Shown: piece after piece, positions 6,764 through 17,400 of the stretch
How positions within the stretch are numbered: the first letter of the stretch is position 1
Layout of the letters: every line of letters starts with the position of its first letter
DNA from: Bacillota bacterium
Lineage (GTDB): Bacteria; Bacillota; UBA4882; UBA8346
Direction: 5' to 3'
NCBI GenBank assembly: GCA_023426245.1
Contig: JAFABB010000010.1
Location: forward strand, 1 to 23,559
DNA: 23,559 nucleotides
Program-made: the position numbers and the translations under genes
Notes under the pieces: generated by a model
Told to the model about the DNA's origin: nothing
Databases searched by the model: none
The model's input: the letters and a program-made list of their open reading frames with translations, nothing else

Positions 6764-7489
6764 TTAAGGTAAACAACCACCCCTTACTACCACCTCAGAG
6801 ATACATGTATCGGCAAACTTTGTTCCTTTGTATACATCTTCAATAACTAGCCATAATGTTTTTGTCATCGGGTCCATATTTGGAGCAGCTAAATCATTTG
6901 ATAAATGAAATACTTGTAATCCATTAACATCTTTAAACTTTAATCTACAAATTACATATTGCCAACGTGGTGCACCTGGGGAAAAAATTATTAAAAGTGC
7001 TGATTTTACCCTGTTATTTTCTTCCCATGTTTTTTGACTTTTAGCATAACCAGGAATTATCCCAACCCAATGAATAGTAAATGGTGTTGAACTTGGAGAA
7101 TGTTTATCGGCATCTAATTTTATTGAAATCCATTCTTTTAAACCGTCTCCTTTAGTTCCTTCAACCCAAGTTGTTTCTACCTTTTTGTCGAGTAAATTAT
7201 TGACACTGTATCCCTTCAATGTCGATGACGCTTCGAGAGATGTTTTTAGATAACTTAAATTTCTATGCCAAATCGTACTCCAAAGGCCATCTTCCGCCTG
7301 TTCCTTAAAATCTTTTTGTGAATAATCATTAAAATTAATGATTTCTTCCGGTTCAAGCTCACTAATATCCATATCATCTATTTTATCGAAAGGCGGAGAA
7401 CTTAATTTATTATTTAATCCACAAATTGGCTCCATCAAAAAAAGTAAACTGAGCATACCAATAAATAATCTAAAAATCATTCTTTTCAT
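6764..7489 (-). CDS. Exported protein with NADase-type glycan-binding domain
   Basis: A 241-residue protein with a signal peptide (MKRMIFRLFIGMLSLLFLM, likely cleaved after PICG), an acidic linker (about 25-70) and one domain from about 75 to the end. That domain shows the hallmarks of the NADase-type glycan-binding (discoidin-like) family: a short motif ending NNLLDKKVETTWVEG, then GDGLKEWISI, VGIIPGYAKSQKTW with NNRVKSA, and the closing IEDVYKGTKFADTCISEV. Such domains bind carbohydrate outside the cell. A strong site GAGGAGG lies eight bases before the ATG, and the gene follows the Rhs1 stop by 21 bases on the same strand. From position it is the immunity or accessory protein of the Rhs1 tip. 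Export fits a tip that attacks the cell wall. No catalytic NADase domain is present. Confidence 0.8.
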   Translation of the reverse strand: MKRMIFRLFIGMLSLLFLMEPICGLNNKLSSPPFDKIDDMDISELEPEEIINFNDYSQKDFKEQAEDGLWSTIWHRNLSYLKTSLEASSTLKGYSVNNLLDKKVETTWVEGTKGDGLKEWISIKLDADKHSPSSTPFTIHWVGIIPGYAKSQKTWEENNRVKSALLIIFSPGAPRWQYVICRLKFKDVNGLQVFHLSNDLAAPNMDPMTKTLWLVIEDVYKGTKFADTCISEVVVRGGCLP

Positions 7490-7510
7490 TCTATTCGCCT
7501 CCTCTAATTC

Positions 7511-8407
7511 CTAAAATCTTGTTACGATTAACGAACCGGCATTGTTACCGTTATTTACCCCATTAGGATTCGAACCAAAGTAAGACATGAAGTTTGACCA
7601 TTGACTTTCATGAACCGTTAAACAACCTTCCGACCAATTCCATCCATCTCCGCCTTTATGGATATGACAATAGTCCATATAGTCTCTACCTGCTGGTGGA
7701 TTTGGATTTTCATTTTGCTCTATGCCAACCATATCATTATTATTCACTCGTAATGCTTCGTATCCACTATGTAACCCATAATTAATTACAAATTCTCCTT
7801 CAGCAATACTTGGATTAGTTCCATCATGTACTTTGCCTTCAGAATCAGTAAATTTGGCTGTAGAACCTTCCAAATTGGCTCTACTAATGAACCCAACCCT
7901 TCCATCACCTGTTGCAACTATAAAGGCATCATCATAAGGATTCTCTCCTCTAGCCTTCATTGTTTTCGATTGATATCCATCTCCCCATCCTCTTGCGCCA
8001 ATAACTGTAACACTTCTTACTGCTCCATCTTGTACAAGATTTCCATATTGATCCCTAAGAGTATAATAGGTTTCTTTATAATTCCCTATTATCGACGTAG
8101 AGACTGTAACAGTTCCACCATCTTTCTTTATATATGTTGTATCGTTAAATTGAGAAATCAAATTCCCCTCAGAATCATAATTCTTAGTTGTAGTATCCGT
8201 TTCTGTCACACCCGGTGATTTGGTTGGTTTAGTTGTTGTCGTACTAGTACTACGTGTGCCATCATTATTAACCGTTGATGTTACTGTAATATCATTCGAT
8301 TTTAAATAATTATTAACTCTTTGTTGCTCACGGCTATCGGATGAGCTTGAATAACTACTGGTTGAATAGCCATAATAGTTTGATTGATTATCTGGTGATA
8401 GAACGCC
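7511..8407 (-). other. Rhs1 tip with L,D-transpeptidase-like motif
   Basis: This is the 298-residue region after DPTGY. A Ser/Thr-rich linker (about 3005-3090) with STSTTTTKPTKS leads to a globular part. That part has AEGEFVINYGLHSGYEALRV, then CHIHKGGDGWNWSEGCLTV: His3252/His3254 and Cys3266 in SEGC. Nearby His and S-x-G-C on a beta-rich fold resembles the YkuD (L,D-transpeptidase) and DUF5675 type of active site, where Cys is the nucleophile. Canonical YkuD has S/T-H-G-C with His about 15 residues earlier, so the match is imperfect. Inferred action: cutting or capping peptidoglycan stem peptides of competitors. Confidence 0.5.
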
Positions 8408-11400
8408 ATAACCAGTCGGATCAATTTTATTAACCGGATCATTGGCACAATATGAGTAGAGATTCGGATTATTGGGATCAGCCATAGGATCTTCACTTAT
8501 GAAACGCCCTAACTCGCTATCGTACCATCTTGCATTGTAGTAGTACAACCCCGTATCACTATCATACTCTTTCCCCGTAAACCCATGCAACTCATCAAAC
8601 TCGCCATCTTTCACAAACTGACTGCCAAACGGCATATAATCCGCATTGTAAACGACTTTACCTGCCGAATCCGTCATTGCCTTGACACTACCCACCTGAT
8701 CGGTATGATAATAATACACCTTGGCCGCCTGATCCCCAATCACTCCATCGACTCTAGCCAAATGCTTACCCAAGGCATAAATATATGACCTAATCCGGCT
8801 ATCGGATATTCTCTTTTCAAAGATCGGTTCCGTGCCCTCAAAGACGTAATGAATAGTCCCTGTACTACCCCGTTTAACTTGGCGCAGTCCGTCCGGACTG
8901 TATTCGTAATCCGCTACTACCGTGCCGTTCTTCGAAACCTCGGTCAGCCGGTTCAGTAAATCATACGTATATTGCCAGTATTCGACTCCATCTCCCGAGG
9001 TGGCGGTATAGGTTACGGTGTCTCCGCTAATTTTAAAAGTATTCCCTTTTTTCACCAGATTTCCTGCTTCATCATACACAAAGGCAAACTTGCCGTCAGT
9101 CTTTAGTCTGTCCGAATTGACATAATACGAAGATGAGTATGTATTGGAACGAATCAGTGTTATCATCTGATCCTTCCGGTTTCCGGCGGCGTCATAATGG
9201 AATTCCTCCGTCCGGGAACTGGCCTCTTGATATATCCGTAACATCTTCGCCAAGTCATTTAAAAATGTTGCTTTATTTTTGGCTGTAAATCCGCTATCCC
9301 GCTCATCGAATTTCACATGGATCTTGAGATACCGGGTAGCCACACTCTCCTTCAGAGTAATCGTAATGACCCCTTCGCTGTCTGCGGTGAAACTCCAGTT
9401 GCTTCTGGACGCCATGGTGTAAATGGTGTTATCCGGGGAGGTATAAAGATCCAGCGTCCTTTGAGTGACCCGGTGCGCTCTGAACTTGCCGTCCGGGATG
9501 ATCTGGATTTTCTTAATGCCCGGCGCTACGGCGCCGAAGTCGATCCCGATGGAGGACGAATTGTAGTCCAGCCCCATCATGGCGGTGAGAACCGGGGTAA
9601 AGTCCATCATCTTAACTCCCAGATAGTCGCCCTTCTTGATGCCGTAAGTGCCGGGAGTCGGATCGCTCTCCATAAACTTGCCGGGAGTAACCGACTTGAG
9701 CAGTTGGTTGTTAGCATCGTAAGTGAAAGTTTTGGTGGTTTTGCCGTCATTGATGGTCTTAATATTATTGGTTTGATCGTCATAGGTATAGTGTTGTTCC
9801 ATGACGCTTGTCCCGGAGCCGTTCACCGTAATATCCTTGATCCGCTGGGCCGGGTCATAGGTAAAGTTGGTGATAACCCCATTGACGTAACTGAGCTTTT
9901 GCAAGGTATCATCGTCATTGTAACCGATACCCTGGGGCTTGGTGAAACCGGCTACTTCACTGAGGCGGTTTTCTTCATCATACTTATATTGCAAATGACT
10001 GATAGCTTCCGGGTATTTAATAGCCGATAATAATGTCGGTTTGGCCGATTGGTATTGATATTCGGTCCGGTAAGTGGCCCCGTCAAAACTTCGGTCAACC
10101 GAACTTAAGCGGTTTAAGGGATCGGCTTGATAGACACCGTCCTGGAAGTTGAAATTTACAGTATTCTTATTATCCGCTACAGTTTTACGATTTCCCGTTG
10201 CATCATAAGTATACTCTGCATAATAGCTTTCGGTTCCGTTTGTGACATCCAACCGTTTCAACAAGTTATTGCCATAATATTGATAGGCCCACAGACTTCC
10301 TCTACGGTCCCTCATCCCGGTCCGGTTGCCGGCCCCGTCATAAGAATACGTGGTCGATTGATTCAAGGAGTCGGTTTGTTCAATCATCCGGTTGAGTTCG
10401 TCGTATCGGTTCCTGGTGACCAGTCCGTTCGCGGCAATGGCCTGAACCTGATTGCCATTGAGATCATAAAGGTACTGGGTATAATTCTTTAAAGGATCCC
10501 GCACCCCGGTCAGCCAATTCAAGCTGTTATAGGTATAATAGGTAGTATCGCCGCGTCCATTGGCAACGGAGAGCCGGTTCCCCACCCCGTCATAAGTAAA
10601 CTCCTGCTTGGTCAAAGCTGTCGGCCGGACTACTTGACGGACCCGGTTTAAACTATCATAATCCAGATGGGTCGTATGATTCAGCGCATCCGTAATATCG
10701 GTTTGATTGCCTTTTTTATCGTAACTGTAGGAATACTTCATCTTCCCGTTTTGTTTGACGCTATCCACCCAATTCCGGGAGGTATAGGTATAAGCCGTCG
10801 TCACTCCATTGGCATCCCGCACGCTGAGTTTATTGCCCACATTATCGTAAGTGGTCTCCGTATGGGGGTAAGAATCGCTGATGCTTGCGGCATAAGGATC
10901 GCCGGGTGGAGTATCGCCGGGTAACACCGTCCGGTAAAGGCGGTTCAAATTGTCATACAGATACCAGGTGGTGAAAGATTTATCGGTTCTGGGATCACCG
11001 ATGGTGACCGCATTACCGGAAATGGTATACCAGGTAACCGGAGCCTCGCCGGTATTGCGGGGGTCGATCACCGCGATCTTATTCCCCAGCGGGTCATAAC
11101 GGTAACGGGTGATATTCCCTTCCGGGTCGGCCTCGCTCAACAAAGATCCCCGCACCGAATAAGTGTAATTCCATTCTTTTTGATTGCCGTCAATGCTCCG
11201 GATCTTGTTGCCCAAGGCGTCATAAAAATTCTTGGTTTCGGAAATAACGGTACCGCCATCGCCCTTATAGGCCGTAGCCTTGATTTGCCTGCCCAACGGA
11301 TCATAAGTATAGCGGATCACATTCCCGTTGGCGCTGGTCCCGGAGATTTTGTTTCCCAGCCGGTCGTAGCTATAACTTTGCTTCGGGGTCTCATAGCTCA

Positions 11401-14400
11401 ATGCAGTCGCTCCCGGCTTGATCAATGTAGCTCCCGGCAGGGTTATCTCCGATAGATGATTTAAACCGTCAAAAACCTGTTTGGTAACGCCAAAATTCGG
11501 ATCTGCCTGGCTGACCTTATTATCAAAGGAATCATATTGGAAAGCCCAGGCGTAAACAGTGGTATCCCCATCATAAGTACAATACTGCCGGGCCTCGATC
11601 AGACGGTTAGCCCAGTCGCTATGCTCCTCAGCCACCTTGACACCATTCTCATCAGTAATGGTCACTGTATTGGCCCCATCGTCATACTGTATAGTCACAT
11701 GATTATCATCGGGATAAGTTACCTGGGTTACCCGGTTCATGCCATCATAATCGTATTTCGTAATGTTTGTATTAGCATCGGTTACCGTATCAATTCGGTC
11801 CAGATCATCATATGTGTATTGAGTCGAGATCTTATCCGGATAATTCCAGGCGCCGCCGGTATATTTATCTATCTGAATTAATCGTCCTAACCCGTCAAAA
11901 CTGAATAAATTCCGCTGTCCCATTTCGTTATAAAAGTCACATTGATTCTTGTCATCATCGAAAATATACTGCCGGATGGGATGGATATTGGTGTCATCCC
12001 CCGGTAAAGTAACCTTGGTTACCCGGTTTAATAGGTCATAAGTATACGTTGTCCGATAACGAGCCGTTTCCGTATCATTATCATAATCTGACGAACTTTG
12101 ATAATATTCCGGCGGACTTTCTTCCCAAAGTTTATTACCGAAATAGTCGTAACCATATCTGGTAATAATATTCCCCAGGATATTGCCGTCTGCGTCCTTA
12201 ATACCCACTAAAGTCTTCTGTACGGGGAAGGGATAGTTCATATCATAGGTAAAATCGGTCTCCAGGTCGCCGGACTCATTGGCTTGAAGCTTTTTGACTA
12301 GATTGCCGTAACTATCATAATCAAAAGTAGTCACAATATCCCGTTCCCCATCGTTAACTTTCGTCAGAGTAGGTTTACCGATGGTATCATTATACTCATA
12401 AGTGATCGTTATAACTTTCTGGTTTCCGCTGTCTAGAGGGTTTTGATTGGTTTTGGTGTAAGTATCCACAAAATTCTTAAATCGTAAATCATTCTGTTTA
12501 TAATATTTCCAGGTTTCGGACAAATTCCTGCTATTATCGAAACGGTATGTCGGATTACCCCAATCATCATAATTATTTGTAATTACATAAGTATAATTTC
12601 CGCCATGGCTATGGATTTCTAAATTGATTGCCCGGAGGGGCACATTGTAGGTATATTCTACCGACTCATATTCTTGATTATTGTTAATCGAGGTTCGGCT
12701 GGAAAATAACAATCCACCCCGATAACTGGATAGACTTTTCAATGAGTTAACTAAAGCAGTGTTTTTAATCTGACCAAAATTTTGAGTGACTACCCGAGTG
12801 GACTCGTTCTGGTTTCCTTCAGTAATTTTACAGGATAACATATATGAATTGGCAGGCACAAACTCAGAAAATCCCAAAGAGCCAATCACCGGGTTCATCG
12901 TATAATCATAAGATGTAACCTTATTTAATACCATGTGTTGAGTATATAAAACTTTAGTGCCTTCATATGAATACCACCGGCCCGAACTTTTTTGACTGGC
13001 CAAATCATAGCTATAGCTTGAAACTGCTCCCATAGGATAGGTTATGGTTTTGAGCAAATCAAGTGTATACGAAATGACAGGAAACGAACCTGATTTGAGT
13101 GCATGCGACTGGTAACTATAAACTGTATGGCGGTTCTTAGGGTCATAGACATCGGTCAAAATATCTTTTCCGTTATTGTAATCATATGTAATGGTGCGTA
13201 TAGCTCCATGACTATCAGCCACAGAGATCTTATCAATCAATGATTTGGAGCCAATCGTTGCATAATGAAAATTAACCACCCGGCCCACTGAATCCGTGAT
13301 TGAAGCGATTTTCCGCCCATCATAACTATATTGAATCGTGTTGAGCCCGCTAGGATCAATCTGCTTGGTCACTTTACCATCACTACCAAATTCATATGTT
13401 GTGCCGTCACGCATTGTTAAACTGGTCGTATCTTGCATGGTAAAGTGAATGCCCGCATGATAAGTAAACATTTTATTTTTTGACAAAGTAATCTTGATGG
13501 TCTGACCTTCCGGCAATCGGATAAATTTTCCTTTATCGGTCTGTTCGACCCAGGGAATTGCCAACGACCAGCCGCAGCCGAATGTATCAATCGGTGTCTT
13601 CCTATAGGTCTTTTTATCGGTATTAGCGGCAATAATTCTGTCCTGCTGAGCGGCTCCGCTGTCATAGGTCCGCTTAATCACCAGGTCAAAACCACTCCGG
13701 CCCGGTAATTTAAGATCGGTGGCGCTGACGGAGAGACCGCCGCTTGACGGTGAAATACTTTCCACATTATCCCGGAAATATGACTGAAATGGCGAAACGC
13801 CCATGTTATAGTACGAATCCAGTGAAGGCGAAACCAGTTGGGAAGTCATTACCTGGTAATCGGAGAAGTGAAGCAGTTGTACGGTGATGGTCTTATTCTC
13901 AAGATCATTAACCGCATAGTCTAACTTCTCCCAATATCCTCCCTCTTGATTATACCAATAAACTCCAAAATCGCCGGAATCAAACCCGGATGGGATGTTC
14001 ATATCGGCGTAGCTAATGGTTAAGGTGGCCGGTTCGTCAAACTTGGCTTCAATTTCCCTTCCCGCTTGGTCAAGCAAGGTAAAGCTATAGACTGGCCCTG
14101 TTTTGGCGGCATACTCATTATCGGGCAAACTCGCGCTGGTTTGTTTGATAACTATTTGGCCCGCAATCGAAATACTGTTTTCTGCTAAATTTAATTGGCA
14201 ATTGTCAAACTTTACCGTCCCGCCATTTTTATCCACGTTTTGAGCGACCAGTCCTACGGTCACTGCCATGGCCGTAGTCGCTACGCTATAATTTCCGCCG
14301 TGATCCAGCGCCTGCAGGGAGTAGTTATAAATGGCGCCATCCGTCACATCTCCATCGATATACTGAGCCAAGGCACTGGTCCCGGAAGAACGCGCCATGT

Positions 14401-17400
14401 CGATATAACTGCCGCTGGAAAAGGCCGGAGTCCGGGTAATCCGGTAAGCGACAATTTCCCCTTGAGGGTCTGTCCAATTGATAATCACCCTGCCGATCCC
14501 GGGGATTACCTCAAAACCTGAAGGCGCAGCCGGCGCCACCGTATCAATAAACACCTTCACCTCACCGGTGGTGTAGTTCCCCGCCTTATCCACCGCCTTC
14601 ACCTGCACGGTATGTTCCCCCTCGGCGATCGCCGTGGTAAAGGTATAGGGACTAACGGCCCGGCTGCTTGAGATCACCCCGTCCACCCCGATCTCATAGT
14701 GGTCGATGCCGCTGCCGGAGTCGGCGGTGCTAAAGGTAACCGTGGGCTTATTGTTATGGCTCCAGCCGCTGATATTGGCCGCCGGGGTAAAGGACGCCGG
14801 AGCCCCGGTATCAACGAAGACGTTCCGGACGGTGGTAGCCGAATTTCCGGCGCTGTCGGTGGCCTGAATATTTAAAGTATTCTCCCCTTCGCTCACCCTC
14901 ACCGTGGCGCTGAATTGCTTATCGCTATCGCTATCGCTCACCGTGGCAGCCACCCCGTTCACCAGTACCGCAACCGGCGAGGCATCGCTGATGGTCCCGG
15001 TTACCTTCACCGTCAGAGCGTTCAGATAAGCCCCCTCTGCCGGAGTAATCCCGCTTAATACCGGTTTGGCGCTATCCCGCCGGATGGTCAAAACAGCCTG
15101 GCTGGTCAATCCGTTCTGGTCCTTGGCGATTACCGTCAGCGTATTGGAGCCTTCGCTCAAGGAAACGGGGCTGGAAGTAAAACTTCCCGAGTCAACTGTG
15201 GCCGCTTTGCCGTTCACACTCACCGCGACCGGCGTCAAGCTGGACGCCGTGCCGCTCACCGTGATTTGGGAAGCGTTCACCACTTGTCCATCCGCCGGAG
15301 AAAGCACTTTCAAAGAAGGTACGCTGCTATTGCGCACCACTTTGAATTGTTTTATGTTATAGATACTACTGCCCAGCAGGCTCACTTTCACGGTAATCAG
15401 GTTCAACCCTTCCTGCAAAGCCACCCCTTGGGAAAAACTGAAGTTGCTCAACAACTTCACCTCGGCGCCGTTAATAAAAACCTTCCCGGTCAAAATGGAG
15501 GTTTTCCCGCTCACCGTAATACTGGAAGCCGTCGTATAAGTGATCCCGCTGCCGAGGTTGACCGTAAACTCGGGCAGGGTCCCGATCCTCACCGTGATCC
15601 GGGCCGTCCCGGTCCGGCCTGAACTGTCAACGGCCGTCGCTTGAATGACATTATCCTCGTTGGACTTAAGGCCCAGTAAACTCAAAAGGACCTTAAATCC
15701 GGTTCCATTGGTGGGGACTTTGATGCCGTTGATGGTCAGTAGGGCATCGGGGTTGTCGATAGACCCTTGCAGGGTGGCGCCCAGCCATTCGCTCAAGCCG
15801 AGGCAGGCCCCGTCTTGCGGTGAGCTGAAAGTAATTTGGGGAGCCCCGTCATTGATATAACTGCCGCGGATACTTATTTCAGCGGGGCCTTCAGATGTTG
15901 CCCCGGAGCTGATTTTAATCTTCCCGGCCACTCCAATGCCGCTGTAGACGAGTTCTCCCCCCACGAAGTTGCCGGTTGAGGAGGATGGAGAGAGCGTGAG
16001 CCATTCGCCGTTTTGATAGACCGACACTTGGACCTGGGGATCATTGCCGAGATAGCTGAGAACCAACTCGTCCAGGTGGTAACTGCCTCCCAGATCGATC
16101 GGGTATTCACCGCTGCCGGATGCCGTGAGATTCCAGCGGTCCGTCAAGGGGCTTCCGCTAAAATCCAGGCCGCTGCCGGCAGCCATTTCCAGTTTACAAT
16201 CCCTGACCGTAATATCAGCGCCGTTAATCCGGATGAAATTGGCTCCCTGCCATAAAGCGTTGGGGTTAATCTCCTGCCGGTATACGGTAAAGCCCCGGAC
16301 CGCCGAATCATTCGTTAAATTCCCCATGCTTTGGCCGTTCAGTTCCCAGGTCAATGGAGTCGCCGAATCGCCTTCCGTGACCACGTGGAGGAAAACCGGC
16401 CCGGAAACCGTACTAGCGATGGTAAATGAATAATTGGCCGCAGTGTCCGCCTTCAAAAAAACCGGACCTCGATTGCTCTCCAAATACCGGCCGCCGGAGG
16501 GCAAACTTTTTCTGCCCCAGATCTCAATTTCCCGGATGCCACCCTCCTTCGGATTACTGCCGGTGACGATCCGGATTTTGGAGGCGGCAATGGGGGCCGC
16601 CAAGTTATAACTTTTCCAGCCCGGTCCGATTTCCGTTACACTCAGATTGGTCATCCCCGGAATATCGAGCCAATTGCCATTGCTTAAATATTGCAATTTA
16701 AAACTGTTATCTTTCGCTTTTCCTTTCCCTGCCTCGCCGCTGCCGAAAATCTTAATCCGTTCAATGGAGCAGCTTTCCCCGAGGTCGATGACGGCCGGGT
16801 TGTTAAAAAACAAGCCGGTTAAAGGACGCCAATAACTGTAGGTGTTATGGTCAAATAAATAACCCACCGGATGCTCTATTTCCGAAGCGCCCCCGAAAGT
16901 CACCGCCGCCGGTTCCAGCCGTTCCAGACTTTGACTGCTGTTGTGACCCAGCACTTTGATTTCGCCGATGCCGCCCAGCCGGCTCAAAGCGCCGGGGTTA
17001 GTGATCCAGATCCGGATTTTGTCGGTCACGATCCGGTCATAACTTAAGTCCACCAAATTCCATCCCGGATTGAAATTTTCCCCCGCCAAATCATCGGCGG
17101 CCAAAAATGAATGCCAGCCGTTGTCCTGCCAATATTCCACCGTTAGTTTCCCATAGCAGGGGCCATACAATTGAATCCCCTCAACCCGCACCGTTTCTTT
17201 GAGCTGTAAAACCGCCCAGGCCGATCCGGGTGTCTGGTCATGGGTGACCCAGGCGGTTCCCGGATTGCCGTCCACCAGGAAACCGGCCGGTCCGGTCGGA
17301 GCCGCATTGGAACTCCCCAGCACCTGAGTGACGGCTATTTCTCCCGTGGCCGCCCAACTGGTCGCTGCCAGTAGGCCTACCATCAAAATTGTAATCAAAA

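Noticed and set aside
6764..7489. NAD glycohydrolase toxin
   Set aside because: Only the NADase-type glycan-binding domain is present. The protein is too short and has no segment resembling a catalytic NADase domain.
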